Shown: positions 8,256 through 17,990, numbered from the stretch's first letter. The stretch is DNA of 64,000 bases from CAZQVA01 sp964596685 (GCA_964596685.1 CAZQVA010000006.1:24917-88916); one strand, 5' to 3'. A program made the numbers and translations. Notes: a model not told the origin generated them from the sequence alone.

Positions 8256-8660
8256 TTAACTAATAAAGACTCAACTCAACTCCCAGTATCCTTGGGAGTG
8301 AACACTCCCCCTTTAACAGGAAAAAATCATACAAACCAATTTCGGGTCATCTCTCCTGACGATCTAAAAAGGATAGATGCCGAAATATTAAAAAATAGAA
8401 CAGCTGCAAAAGCTGCTGGTGCCAGAGCTTGCCGAGCAGCCATGTTACTGCCAGTGGCTTTTATAGCCATCATCGTAGGCATTGTAGCATCAGCAAGCCT
8501 TACAGCTGGCATCGCAGGGCCTATAGTTGTAACCCTCGGTATGGCATTTTTCGCAGGCCTCTGGATCCGGGCCGACATGCAGTACGAGAAAATGCATGAA
8601 TATACAGAACAAGCAAAAGCTCTAGAAGTGTACAAAATGGCATTACAGCAATGTAATTAA
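8244..8660 (+). CDS. Inc-like protein with bilobed hydrophobic domain
   Basis: 138 residues. I use ATG 8244, spaced 5 bases from AAAGG; GTG 8238 is in frame but lies inside the ribosome-binding site. A polar N-terminus (~65 residues, Thr/Ser/Pro rich) is followed by two adjacent membrane spans (about MLLPVAFIAIIVGIVASA and IAGPIVVTLGMAFFAGL) separated by a short SLTAG turn, then ~30 polar residues. This bilobed hydrophobic layout is the hallmark used to predict chlamydial inclusion-membrane (Inc) proteins, which are type III secreted and face the host cytosol. No sequence motif confirms it. It has its own promoter and a strong terminator, so it is a monocistronic unit. Confidence 0.6.
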   Translation: MTVALTNKDSTQLPVSLGVNTPPLTGKNHTNQFRVISPDDLKRIDAEILKNRTAAKAAGARACRAAMLLPVAFIAIIVGIVASASLTAGIAGPIVVTLGMAFFAGLWIRADMQYEKMHEYTEQAKALEVYKMALQQCN

Positions 8661-8835
8661 AAGAGCATGGCTCGACAGAAAAAATTTGAAATAGAAACGT
8701 TATTAAACCAGTATAGGAACTATAAATTAAACAATAGCTAAGCCTATATGAAAGCCACGATCCAACTAAAAAGGTTGGATCGTGGCTTCTTTTCACCCTA
8801 CTACTACCTAGAAAAAGTTACGCCCAGCAAAAGGC
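8661..8835. other. Intergenic spacer between convergent genes
   Basis: This spacer holds only the terminator at 8752-8794 between the Inc-like gene and the convergent minus-strand gene. Confidence 0.6.
8752..8794 (+). terminator. Strong rho-independent terminator
   Basis: A perfect 15-bp stem (8752-8766 with 8774-8788; AAGCCACGATCCAAC), a 7-base loop TAAAAAG, then CTTTT. It ends the transcript of the Inc-like gene at 8244 and faces a convergent gene. Confidence 0.85.
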
Positions 8836-9777
8836 TCATATCTTTGATTCGGCGCGAGGCTCTATAAAACTCGTCCCGGGACCACCCGCAGCACCCATTG
8901 CCAATAAATCTCTCATGAAGATTTGACAATGTACTTTACAAGGGTCCCAAATGTCTACGTAACCCATCTCAGAATCTGATAAAGGTACATCTAAAGCAGG
9001 TTGAGAAAGATATTTGGTGTTTCTAGATATTCCACCAAAACCCTTTTTGGCTTCTTGACCATCAATACTCATCCACATTGCTCCACCAAATGGTACGACG
9101 GCTGCCTCGCTAGGGGCAAATTTGTGAAAACGTCCCACTTTACAGAGCGCTACTGCAAGGGCTACTTCGACACAGCGAGTGTGCGGCTCAACTAGCTCTT
9201 TAGGAGCCCTATGCGGAGAACGCATCTGAAAGGTGCGTAAAAATACATAAGCAGATGGCGTAGGCAATCTTACAAGCTCAAAAACCCACTTGGTGCTCTT
9301 CGAATTCATTTGCTGAAGAAATTCAACCATCTTCTTGCGCAACTCAATATCCTGAATAGGATCTTTATCTTGCGAGACTGCTACCAAAACTAACTTGGAC
9401 CGAGGAATTGCTACCATCCCTAAACATTTATTGCGCTCAAATAGGGGGAAGTTTTCCATTGTATCCTGCACATGTTGATAGGCGATTCGAAAAAAGGCGC
9501 GAGCCGCTAACTTTGTTCTCTGAAGTGCGGCATCTGTTGGCTGAAGTAACACCTCTTTGCTGAGCACATGTCGCGCAGCACAGCGCATACGCGCCAGTTG
9601 AGCACCTTCAACAGTGGGTGATACGGTTGAAGGATCTCCTAAAACTAAACCCTCTCTTATTTTAGCATCAAAGCTAGTGCCGAAACGGTGCCATTTTAAT
9701 GGCAGATTTAGGGGGGTTGAAGGTGGAGAGACCTCAGGGGGAGAAATAGGCCTCAAGGAATTTGTATTAACAGACAT
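8836..9777 (-). CDS. Unknown 313-aa protein, possible deaminase-like fold
   Basis: The N-terminus is Pro/Ser/Thr-rich and disordered (SPPEVSPPSTPLN), as in many chlamydial secreted effectors. The C-terminal half has HTRCVEVALAVALCKVG around residues 199-215 and DPCKVHC near 280, followed by a helix. The order of a Cys/His-x-Glu helix followed later by a Cys pair resembles bacterial toxin deaminases, but the pair here is C-x3-C rather than the usual C-x2-C, so the assignment is tentative. No signal peptide or membrane span. It is convergent with the Inc-like gene and 13 bases downstream of a hydrolase on the same strand. I do not recognise the family with certainty. Confidence 0.6.
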   Translation of the reverse strand: MSVNTNSLRPISPPEVSPPSTPLNLPLKWHRFGTSFDAKIREGLVLGDPSTVSPTVEGAQLARMRCAARHVLSKEVLLQPTDAALQRTKLAARAFFRIAYQHVQDTMENFPLFERNKCLGMVAIPRSKLVLVAVSQDKDPIQDIELRKKMVEFLQQMNSKSTKWVFELVRLPTPSAYVFLRTFQMRSPHRAPKELVEPHTRCVEVALAVALCKVGRFHKFAPSEAAVVPFGGAMWMSIDGQEAKKGFGGISRNTKYLSQPALDVPLSDSEMGYVDIWDPCKVHCQIFMRDLLAMGAAGGPGTSFIEPRAESKI

Positions 9778-9790
9778 AAGGAAAGTGGTT

Positions 9791-10516
9791 TTATTTACAT
9801 ATGATACTACGTAAAGTATACACTACTTCTTCTGGTTTTTCCAACCACGGAAAGTGGCTAGCGCCTTTGATTGAAACAAAACGAATATTGGGACGTCCTT
9901 GATAAGGTGTACCATCAAATGAGGTGAGAGGGGTAATTTGATCTAGCTCGCCCGTAAAAACCAGTGTCGGTATTCTTTCTGGAACCCATGTAGGCGTATA
10001 ATGGGGATGAAAATGGTCTTTCACCCATAAAAAAGCAGCATCGTTATAGGGTAGATCTTTGAAGAGTTGCTTGGCGCGCTCTACCATGGAAGAAGAAACA
10101 TAGAGATGTAAACGACTTAAGAAGTAATCCCTCACTACAACAGGTCCCTGTACATGATGGGTGAACCTTTTTGCCGATGCACTCATCAGTACCAATCCTG
10201 TCAGATAATTCTCTAATTCAGGACAAGTCATCACAAACATTGCAGCAAATGAATGCGCTACGAGGTAAACATTTTTGAATGATTTTACAACCTCAATGAG
10301 ACCTTCTTTCCACTTTTCAGGCTCTAAAGGAGTTGGGTTACTTCCATCGCCGGGAAAATCAACGAGATAGATGGAACCGGGCAAGTCAATCACTGTCATG
10401 AGGGTAGAAAAATATTCTGAACCCAGACCGGCTCCTCCGGGCAAAAACAACCACACGCTTCCAGGTTTTTCCTGCACCTGTCTTAAGCGAAAGCCATGAA
10501 TTGTTGTTTCCTTCAT
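9791..10516 (-). CDS. Alpha/beta-hydrolase
   Basis: 241 residues. The fold is shown by the oxyanion region FLPGGAGLGSEYF (~25-37), a nucleophile elbow in VAHSFAAMF (Ser near 95, in A-H-S-F-A rather than the commoner G-x-S-x-G), an Asp-containing strand TLVFTGELDQITPL (~188) and the catalytic His in KGASHFPWLEKPEEV near 220. The substrate cannot be told. The ATG at 10516 is preceded by AGGAGG. It follows the DUF192 gene with an 11-base gap, so the two are probably co-transcribed. Confidence 0.8.
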   Translation of the reverse strand: MKETTIHGFRLRQVQEKPGSVWLFLPGGAGLGSEYFSTLMTVIDLPGSIYLVDFPGDGSNPTPLEPEKWKEGLIEVVKSFKNVYLVAHSFAAMFVMTCPELENYLTGLVLMSASAKRFTHHVQGPVVVRDYFLSRLHLYVSSSMVERAKQLFKDLPYNDAAFLWVKDHFHPHYTPTWVPERIPTLVFTGELDQITPLTSFDGTPYQGRPNIRFVSIKGASHFPWLEKPEEVVYTLRSIICK

Positions 10517-10527
10517 TATTTCACCTC

Positions 10528-10995
10528 CTAGAAGTTATTTGGAAAACTATCTCCTACATGGTAACCATGCGCTTTAAACCAACCTTTCGGCATCTCTAAC
10601 GCGTAAGAAACAGGTTGTTGACTACGGACACCGTGTTCTGAATAAAAATGGCGAATTGGATCGTTATAGGGGTAGCGCGCAAAATCTTTTGTCGAATTAA
10701 CGGGGCGCTCTGGGTCCATTTTTTCAGGATAGGCCAAAAGATCCACAATTTCAACGATCTTAAATGTCTCATCTAAAAATGCAACAGACAGGTCGACATA
10801 ACAATTAAACATCCACAGGGAAACATATTGTGGTGGCTCATAAGAAAAGAGCATCCCTTCATTTTCCCCAAGAGTTTTGCGCCCCATCAATCCCCACATC
10901 GACTCATCATGATTTTTAACACGATGAATATTCCAGCCATCGCCAGAAAGTAGACTCGTTACTACTAAAAAAAACAGAAGACAGAGCTTTCTCAT
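10528..10995 (-). CDS. DUF192 family exported protein
   Basis: 155 residues. A signal peptide (MRKLCLLFFLVVTSLLSGDG) is followed by the DUF192 pattern: SMWGLMGRKTLGENEGMLFS, then VSLWMFNCYVDLSVAFLDE and a C-terminal ALEMPKGWF..HGYHVGDSF. Proteins of this family are small, usually exported beta-rich proteins of unknown function. I use ATG 10995, which overlaps the uvrA stop as ATGA; the frame is open ten codons further upstream but that would lie inside uvrA and before the signal peptide. Translationally coupled to uvrA. Confidence 0.85.
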   Translation of the reverse strand: MRKLCLLFFLVVTSLLSGDGWNIHRVKNHDESMWGLMGRKTLGENEGMLFSYEPPQYVSLWMFNCYVDLSVAFLDETFKIVEIVDLLAYPEKMDPERPVNSTKDFARYPYNDPIRHFYSEHGVRSQQPVSYALEMPKGWFKAHGYHVGDSFPNNF

Positions 10996-13900
10996 AAATA
11001 CCTTCCTGTGACTGAGCTGCGACAATTTTTTAAATCGGATGGAAGACCGCTATAGATGAGATGCCCTCCTTCAGGGCCAGAGCCGGGACCTAAATCCACC
11101 ACGTGATCTGCTGAGCGAATAAAATCCAAGTGATGTTCAATCACAATCACCGTATGCCCAGCATCAACTAATTGATGGAGAATATTAATCAGTTTATGCA
11201 CTTCAAGGATATGTAATCCCGTCGTTGGTTCATCAAAGAGATAGAGTGTAGGACCACGCGTACGCTTCATCAATTCAGTCGACAGACGCAAGCGTTGTGA
11301 CTCTCCACCAGAGAGTGTCAACAGCCCCTGCCCCAGGTGCAGGTAATCTAGACCCACTGAAAACAAAATTTCAAGTGCTTTATGGATCTTTCTCACGTGG
11401 CTAAAAATCGGTGCAAACTCTTTCAAACTTAAAGAAAGGAGCTGTCCAATATTATACCCACGATATGTGACGTCAAGAGAGCGTTGTTTAAGACGCAAGC
11501 CCTGACACTCGGGGCAAGGAATATGGATGGAGGGCAAAAATTGCATATCGACAATGCGATATCCAAGGCCATCGCAGCGAGAACACATTCCTGCTGGATG
11601 GTTATAGCTAAAATGCATGCCTTGTAATCCCCTTGCCTGCGCAAGTGGCAATTGCGAGAAAATCTGCCGCAATGGGGTGAGCATATCTGTGTAGGTAGCA
11701 ACATCAGCGCGTATATTGGCTCCTAAAGGCGCTTGCGTCAATAATTGCACCTGAGCAAAGTGCTCCAAACCACTTACATTAGGGTGATACCCTTGCGATG
11801 CAGCAAAAATCAAATCTTCTAAGAGAGTAGACTTTCCACTTCCCGAGCGTCCTGTAATGCAAGTCAGATGTCCATAAGGGATGGTACAAGTAATGTCCTT
11901 CAAATTATGCGTCTTGGCATTTTTAATATGAATCCCCCCTTGAACAGACCTCGATACCTCTCTGAAGGCTGTCGCAAACTCCCCTCTCAGCTCCCTTCCT
12001 GTCAGCGATTTGCTTTTTTTAGTAGCTGCTATCGACCCTTGAAAAAGGACTTGCCCGCCATAAATTCCTGCACCAGGCCCCATTTCAATCACATGATCTG
12101 CTTTTTCAATAATTAAAGGATCATGTTCAACCACAATCACTGTGTTGTTTAGCTCTTTTAATTCTTGCAAAGTTTTATTCAACAGATGACTTTCATGGGG
12201 GTGCAAACCTATCGAAGGTTCATCAATCACATATAGCACACCTGTCAACCCAGAGCCAAGCTGACGCGCAAGACGGATACGCTGCGCCTCTCCCGAACTG
12301 AGCGTTCCTGCTGTGCGGTCTAATCCTAAATAATACAACCCAACCTGACAAGCAAAACGCAAACGGTGACAGATACGTTCCAAACGCTCCTGAGCATACT
12401 TATTATTCACTGGGCCCACTGCATCTAGGCGCCGCGAAATATCTTGAAGCGAAAGAGCACATAAGGCATGAATAGGCATCCCCTGCCAGAGCACATGGCG
12501 TGCAAATGGATTTAAAAAAGAACCTTTACACTCTGCGCAGCGTGGGTTGGTCGCCATACAAGCCGGGCATACTCCATCGGGGTGATGATAAGACAGCACC
12601 TGAGGGGTAAGAGCAGGATAGGTTTTTCCATCACTTGCGGCATAACCAACTTTATAACGGCGCAATTTATCATCGACGAAAAGATGGATCGTCCCATTGC
12701 CCAGTTGATGAGCCATCTCTAACGACTCGACAAGGCGCCTATCGATTGCTTTTGGCAATGGCATTCTATCAACCAAAAGGTAGCTAGGGGTGCGCGAAAA
12801 AGGAGGCCTATCATCAATTTCAAGCAGCTCACTACCTCGCATGATCTTCAGAAAGCCTTTTTTCTGCCATCCTTGAAGAGCTTCTTCCCATTCTGTTGTT
12901 GTAACTGCTAAAATAGGTGTAACAAGGGCTAAAATGGATTTGGGAGGCAATTGGAGCAACTGCTTTGCAATTTCCTCATATCCCATCCATGAAATCGGCT
13001 CACCCGTGAGAGGACAGTGTGGCTGTCCAAGTTGTGCATAGATGACGCGTAGATCTTCCAAAATGTGCGTTAAAGTTCCCACTGTACTACGTGGATTATT
13101 TGCGCGCGCCCTTTGCTCGATAGCCACGGCGGGAGAAAGCCCTGAAATGCGATCAACAATGGGGGGCGGGAGTTTTTCAATAAATTGACGCACATAAGGA
13201 GATAGAGCTTCGCTATAACGTCTTTGCCCTTCTGCAAAAAGGGTATCAAAGGCTAAGCTACTTTTACCGGAACCAGAGGGTCCTGTTATGACAGTCAACG
13301 CATTGCGTGGAATAGCGAGTGAAACACCCTTGAGGTTGTGCTGCTGGGCATTAACAATTTCAATCTCTCTTAATGAAGTCGCCACTTTTTGCACATTTGG
13401 TTTTAAAGCTGACTCCGCACGCAATGACTCACCCGTCAACGTATTTGCTTGAAAGAGCGTCTCCACTGTTCCAGAAGCTACAATTTTTCCACCACTGCGC
13501 CCACCCTTTGGTCCTAAATCAATCACCCAATCCGCACTTTTAATAAGATCGAGATTATGCTCAATCACAACGATTGTATGCCCTTGATCTACAAGTAAGT
13601 GAAGTGTATGCAACAACTGTGCGATATCATGAAAATGCAGGCCTGTAGTGGGCTCATCTAAAACATAGAGACAAGGCTGTCGATGAGGTCTTGCAAGCTC
13701 CTTTGCCAATTTTACACGCTGTGCCTCGCCTCCTGAAAGATGAACAGATGGCTCTCCCAGGCGCATATACCCAAGACCTGCATCCATCATCGCTTGTAAA
13801 ACGCGTGCAATCGAAGGGTGTGCTTCAAAAAAAGCGCAGGCCTCTTTAACAGTCATTTCAAGTACGTCATAAACGTTTTTCCCTCGAAATTTAATAGAAA

Positions 13901-16151
13901 GCGTCTGTGTATCGAAGCGACGACCTTCACACACATTACAAGGCAGCCACCCCTCTTCATTGGCATCAAGTTCGATGCGTATCTGCCCAATACCCGCACA
14001 ATGCGGGCAAGCTCCTGATTTTGCATTAAAACTAAAGCGCCCTTTATCATAACCACGCGCTTGACTCTCTGGCAAACCAGCAAACAAGTCTCTGATGGCA
14101 TCAAAAAGCTTGGTGTAGGTCGCTGGAATAGATCTGGACATACGTCCGAGTGGACTTTGATCAATTAAAATCACTTTATCCAACGACTGGATCCCTTCAA
14201 TAGAGGTATAAGGGCCTGGGCGCTCTTCAGCGCCATTGAGCTCTTTAGCTAGTATGGGGTACAGCGTTTCCGAAATAAGTGATGACTTACCTGATCCCGA
14301 AGGTCCTGTAATAACGACGAAACGCTCTAAAGGGATATTTAAAGTTACATCTTGCAGGTTATTTAATGTCGCACCCTTGAGCGATAGCCATGGATGTTCT
14401 TTACCAATGGATCGTGGTTTTTTGTTCCATACATGGCGTTTCTTGGTGAGATAGTCGGCGGTCAGAGAGTGCTTACACTTTAAGAAATTTTTAATCGGTC
14501 CGCTATAAAGAATTTCACCCCCTTCTTGTCCAGCAAGGGGCCCAAAATCTACAATATGATCGGCAGCTAATATCGTTTCTTCATCATGTTCAACAACAAT
14601 GACGCGATTGCCCAAGTCGCTTAAATGACGCAATGCCTTTAAAAGTCGCTTGTTATCTGAAGGGTGTAAGCCAATGGAAGGTTCATCCAAAACATATGTC
14701 GCTCCAACAAGCCCTGACCCAATTTGACAAGCTAAACGCACACGTTGAGCCTCCCCACCGGAGAGACTTGGAGCATTACGATCAAGGGTTAAATACTCAA
14801 GACCCACATCGATCAAGAAGTCAAGGCGCAAAAGAATTTGTTGTAAAAGGCCTTGAGCAATTGTCCATTCCTCTGGATCTAGCTGTACTTGCTGCAAAAA
14901 AGCTTTTGCGTCCTCTAGGGGCATTTGTAGAAGAGAATAAATCGTAGCGCCACTAAATGTTGCCGCTGCAGGATACGCGCGCAGGCGGTGCCCGCGGCAT
15001 TGTGGGCAACTCATTTGCGTGCGGAATTCATCAAGCATGCGCTTTTCACTGCCCGAAGCGAAAGCCAGGTACTGACGCAATGGCGGCAAAACTCCGGGCC
15101 AGATCCCCTCAACCCCATAAAGAAAGGTGTTTTTCTCTCTTTCTGTCAATTTTTCCCACGAGACATTGCGCCGCACATTTAAAGAGGGTGGCAACCTTTC
15201 CAAGCGCCATAACTCATGATCAGAAGAGGTGCGAATAAGAAAAGCATGCTCGTCGATAGAACGTTTGGGATTCACAATTCTTGCGATATCAAAATCTTTC
15301 GTGACGCCGAGTCCTAAACATGTCGGACACATCCCCTGAGGATGGTTGTAAGAAAAATCATACGGTTGCAAAGCTGGGTAAGACAACCCTGAGCTTCGCG
15401 AGTAAGCGTGTATAGAGAAGAGATGCTCTTCTTTTTCCTGTTGATCCACAAGAAAGCACGTTCCATGCCCTAGCTCTAAAGCCTGAGTAATCGCTTCTGA
15501 AATCCGCAGAGAAGGGGAACCATCGACTTCGATCGTGTCAACAAGGACTTGTAGTGTATGAATTTGCTCCTTATCAACACGGGGTGGATCTTCTAAATCT
15601 ATCCATTGTCCATCTAAACGTGCTTTTAAAAACCCCTGTTTTAATAGATCCTTAAAGGTCTGCACGAATTCTGCACGCGTCCCCTCAGAAATTGTTGCAA
15701 GAACGGACCAAAGTCCATGAGGTTTCAATTGACGTACGGCCGTGATAATTTGTTCAAGGCTCCTTGGTTGGACGGCTTCACCGCTGATAGGACAGTGAGG
15801 AATGGCTACTCTTGCATAGAGCAGACGTAAAAAATCATGGATCTGCGTCATCGTTGCGACAGTCGAACGAGGATTGCGGCCGCCGCTCTTCTGTTCAATC
15901 GCAATAGTAGGATTAGTGCCGCGCACCTCATCTACATCTGGGCGTGGAAGGAGAGGGACTTTAGGATGATGTGATAATGAATCGATATAGGCATTTTGCC
16001 CTGCGGCATAAATCGTTTCAAATGCCATGGACGACTTACCCGAACCAGAGACGCCACTAAACACAATCAACTGCCCAGCGGGTAAATCGAGAGAAACATT
16101 TTTAAGATTATTAACTTTTACGCCTTTAAGGCTCAATTGTGTATCATCCAT
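10992..16151 (-). CDS. uvrA: Double-length excinuclease UvrA with four ATPase modules
   Basis: About 1719 residues, nearly twice normal UvrA. UvrA is the damage-recognition ABC ATPase of nucleotide excision repair. Four Walker A motifs are visible (GVSGSGKSS, GPSGSGKSS, GPSGSGKSS, GRSGSGKST) and four signature motifs (LSGGEAQRV, LSGGEAQRV, LSSGEAQRI, LSGGESQRL), with Cys-x2-Cys zinc modules in each part (e.g. CPTCLGLG, CSRCDGLG). The order shows two complete UvrA copies in tandem on one chain. A long duplicated UvrA is an established chlamydial trait. ATG 16151 is preferred because ORF homology begins there; GTG 16172 is also in frame. The third signature has SSGE instead of SGGE, a small deviation. 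Confidence 0.97.
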   Translation of the reverse strand: MDDTQLSLKGVKVNNLKNVSLDLPAGQLIVFSGVSGSGKSSMAFETIYAAGQNAYIDSLSHHPKVPLLPRPDVDEVRGTNPTIAIEQKSGGRNPRSTVATMTQIHDFLRLLYARVAIPHCPISGEAVQPRSLEQIITAVRQLKPHGLWSVLATISEGTRAEFVQTFKDLLKQGFLKARLDGQWIDLEDPPRVDKEQIHTLQVLVDTIEVDGSPSLRISEAITQALELGHGTCFLVDQQEKEEHLFSIHAYSRSSGLSYPALQPYDFSYNHPQGMCPTCLGLGVTKDFDIARIVNPKRSIDEHAFLIRTSSDHELWRLERLPPSLNVRRNVSWEKLTEREKNTFLYGVEGIWPGVLPPLRQYLAFASGSEKRMLDEFRTQMSCPQCRGHRLRAYPAAATFSGATIYSLLQMPLEDAKAFLQQVQLDPEEWTIAQGLLQQILLRLDFLIDVGLEYLTLDRNAPSLSGGEAQRVRLACQIGSGLVGATYVLDEPSIGLHPSDNKRLLKALRHLSDLGNRVIVVEHDEETILAADHIVDFGPLAGQEGGEILYSGPIKNFLKCKHSLTADYLTKKRHVWNKKPRSIGKEHPWLSLKGATLNNLQDVTLNIPLERFVVITGPSGSGKSSLISETLYPILAKELNGAEERPGPYTSIEGIQSLDKVILIDQSPLGRMSRSIPATYTKLFDAIRDLFAGLPESQARGYDKGRFSFNAKSGACPHCAGIGQIRIELDANEEGWLPCNVCEGRRFDTQTLSIKFRGKNVYDVLEMTVKEACAFFEAHPSIARVLQAMMDAGLGYMRLGEPSVHLSGGEAQRVKLAKELARPHRQPCLYVLDEPTTGLHFHDIAQLLHTLHLLVDQGHTIVVIEHNLDLIKSADWVIDLGPKGGRSGGKIVASGTVETLFQANTLTGESLRAESALKPNVQKVATSLREIEIVNAQQHNLKGVSLAIPRNALTVITGPSGSGKSSLAFDTLFAEGQRRYSEALSPYVRQFIEKLPPPIVDRISGLSPAVAIEQRARANNPRSTVGTLTHILEDLRVIYAQLGQPHCPLTGEPISWMGYEEIAKQLLQLPPKSILALVTPILAVTTTEWEEALQGWQKKGFLKIMRGSELLEIDDRPPFSRTPSYLLVDRMPLPKAIDRRLVESLEMAHQLGNGTIHLFVDDKLRRYKVGYAASDGKTYPALTPQVLSYHHPDGVCPACMATNPRCAECKGSFLNPFARHVLWQGMPIHALCALSLQDISRRLDAVGPVNNKYAQERLERICHRLRFACQVGLYYLGLDRTAGTLSSGEAQRIRLARQLGSGLTGVLYVIDEPSIGLHPHESHLLNKTLQELKELNNTVIVVEHDPLIIEKADHVIEMGPGAGIYGGQVLFQGSIAATKKSKSLTGRELRGEFATAFREVSRSVQGGIHIKNAKTHNLKDITCTIPYGHLTCITGRSGSGKSTLLEDLIFAASQGYHPNVSGLEHFAQVQLLTQAPLGANIRADVATYTDMLTPLRQIFSQLPLAQARGLQGMHFSYNHPAGMCSRCDGLGYRIVDMQFLPSIHIPCPECQGLRLKQRSLDVTYRGYNIGQLLSLSLKEFAPIFSHVRKIHKALEILFSVGLDYLHLGQGLLTLSGGESQRLRLSTELMKRTRGPTLYLFDEPTTGLHILEVHKLINILHQLVDAGHTVIVIEHHLDFIRSADHVVDLGPGSGPEGGHLIYSGLPSDLKNCRSSVTGRYL

Positions 16152-16233
16152 AGCCCGATAGATTATCAGCACAAGCTTCTAAAAGAAATAGAAACTTTCT
16201 TTCTGATTTATTTTTTTTACATACATGCGCCAG

Positions 16234-17223
16234 TTAATGAGCCAGCGAGACTGCATGGGCCCAAAAGATAAAGAGCTCTGCGCTATATAATAAGATAAGC
16301 GCGGCAATCCCACCCCACTCAATAAGAGCCGATTTTTTTATCGGTATCAGCCACCATTTAAGACAATAAATCGCTACTGGCATCAAGGGCCAAGCGACCA
16401 AAGTCACGCTAATAGCATTGGCAATAAATGTCGCCAGTGAAAGATCGACAGAGTGTACAAGAGGCGATAGAAAATGCAATTCAAGCATCACAACAGGAAA
16501 AAGCACTAATAGCACCACGCAGGTTTGCTTCCAGGTTGGAGGTGTTTGATTGGCAAACGAGGCGCTCGCAAACCACCCACTAAAAGGTGAGATCATCCGG
16601 TGACTTTCTACAGAGTGGACCAGCGTGCTGGCTTCATTGAGAATAGCTTTTCGAATGTCGGATGTAATCCATTGATCGAGATGTTCCTGTGTATCAAACT
16701 GCAATAAGGTAATCCAATTACCAGCCTGCTCTTCTTTGGGCGATTGTACATAAACACCTTTAAATCCTTGAAAGTGGGACTCCGCTTCATGAATTTTCCC
16801 CATCCAGGCATGATATGCCGCTACTTTCTGAGGGTGCACCTGGGTCACAAAAACCTCTGTGACTCCCCAATTGTTCATGGCACAACTTGTTTCTACACTA
16901 AAATCTGCGGTTAGATAGGGTTGAAGGGAATTTTTTAAGGCAAAATACTCAGGCGACTGAAGCCATCGACAAGATGATGAGGCATCTTCAAAGCGTTCAG
17001 TAATCACCCATTCAAGTGGTTTTTTAGGTGTGGGTGAAAGAATTTCTAAGCTGATGAACCCCTTAAAAGAGGCAATACGGGCTTGTAGGAGAGATTGCCA
17101 TTTGGCAAATTCCTCAGCTGCGCCATCCTTTAGTTGCAAGCGTGTGATTAAAATCTGTTCTTGATTAGTAGCGGGCACGGTCAGGCAATTTTGCAAATTT
17201 TTCCCATACAGCAACGGCTTCAT
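16234..17223 (-). CDS. Two ABM-like domains fused to membrane segments
   Basis: Up to 329 residues. The first ~110 and next ~100 residues are two copies of a dimeric alpha/beta-barrel (antibiotic biosynthesis monooxygenase, ABM) fold: ITRLQLKDGAAEEFAKWQSL...FKGFISLEILSPT and EVFVTQVHPQKVAAYHAWMG...FQGFKGVYVQSPK. The C-terminal ~100 residues hold three probable membrane spans (VVLLVLFPVVMLELHFL, FIANAISVTLVAWPLMPVAI, GGIAALILLYSAELFIFW). The annotated ATG overlaps the guanine deaminase gene by 59 bases; GTG 17178 would shorten this to 14 and still precede the first domain, so the start is uncertain. Function unknown; ABM domains bind small redox substrates or haem. Confidence 0.75.
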   Translation of the reverse strand: MKPLLYGKNLQNCLTVPATNQEQILITRLQLKDGAAEEFAKWQSLLQARIASFKGFISLEILSPTPKKPLEWVITERFEDASSSCRWLQSPEYFALKNSLQPYLTADFSVETSCAMNNWGVTEVFVTQVHPQKVAAYHAWMGKIHEAESHFQGFKGVYVQSPKEEQAGNWITLLQFDTQEHLDQWITSDIRKAILNEASTLVHSVESHRMISPFSGWFASASFANQTPPTWKQTCVVLLVLFPVVMLELHFLSPLVHSVDLSLATFIANAISVTLVAWPLMPVAIYCLKWWLIPIKKSALIEWGGIAALILLYSAELFIFWAHAVSLAH

Positions 17224-17650
17224 TCCGCATAAATTCTTTCATAGGGATCAAGCGTTTGTTATCTTCTTTAGCTAATTCTGCATAATAATCGACGTCAAGA
17301 AAGTCTCCCAATCTCTTGGTATCTTCCATGCGTGCTCCATAGTAGATCACTTGGATATGAGCCCAATAAGCTGCACAAAGACACATGGGACAACAATAGG
17401 CACTTGAATACATCACACACCCATCTAAATGCGGATTTTGAAGCACTTTAGCTGCATTGCGAATCGCATCAATTTCGGCGTGGACGGTGGGGTCTTTTTC
17501 TTTAATAACGCGGTTGTATCCTTCGGCAATGATGCGTCCATCCTTCACAATCACAACACCAAAGACACCCCCACTCTTTTCTACTAAACCCGCTTTTTCA
17601 CTGAGCTCGATCGCCCTTGTCATAAACTTTGCATCTGGATGACCTGTCAT
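17165..17650 (-). CDS. guaD: Guanine deaminase, cytidine deaminase superfamily
   Basis: 161 residues, the usual length of the bacterial GuaD type. Zinc ligands and the catalytic Glu are in PTVHAEIDAIRNA (His-Ala-Glu, ~57) and CCPMCLCAAYW (~86). The C-terminus FAKLPDRARY also fits GuaD, which ends in an aromatic residue that closes the active site. It converts guanine to xanthine and ammonia. A tRNA adenosine deaminase is less likely because of the C-terminal pattern. The gene starts the minus-strand group that continues with the ABM protein. Confidence 0.85.
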   Translation of the reverse strand: MTGHPDAKFMTRAIELSEKAGLVEKSGGVFGVVIVKDGRIIAEGYNRVIKEKDPTVHAEIDAIRNAAKVLQNPHLDGCVMYSSAYCCPMCLCAAYWAHIQVIYYGARMEDTKRLGDFLDVDYYAELAKEDNKRLIPMKEFMRNEAVAVWEKFAKLPDRARY

Positions 17651-17733
17651 AGGAAACTCCCTTGTATTGGACGTTAGATTTTAATCTTTTAATATCACTT
17701 AAGGGGATTGATTTCTAGAAGCCTTTTGCAAAT

Positions 17734-17990
17734 GGGTGTCATTCAAAGTGTTCGGTGAGATGAAAAAAACTAGGGGACTCGCAAGCTGTAAAAGCTTATA
17801 TGCCCTCTGTGTGCTTTGTGGGTTGAGGTCAAAAAAACTAAAACGAGTTAAATATATATTTTTTTTGAACCACAGAGCCCACAGAGCACACAGAGGGGAA
17901 AAATAAAGATTTTTTGGCAGAAGGTTATCTGCTGAATCCTTCAGAAGAGCTTTCTTTCTAGCTCTGCATAATTAACTAACACTATTGCTA
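17734..17990. mobile_element. MITE copy B, right end decayed
   Basis: The left end GGGTGTCATTCAAAGTGTT is near intact, the central CTCTGTGTGCTTTGTGGG / CCACAGAGCCCACAGAGC arms are present, and the right end has drifted (TAACACTATTGCTA). Same orientation and order as copy A at 4968. No target duplication can be recognised. Confidence 0.8.

Noticed and set aside
8521..8796. 91-codon minus-strand ORF over the Inc-like gene
   Set aside because: Overlaps both the coding sequence and the terminator hairpin; no ribosome-binding site.
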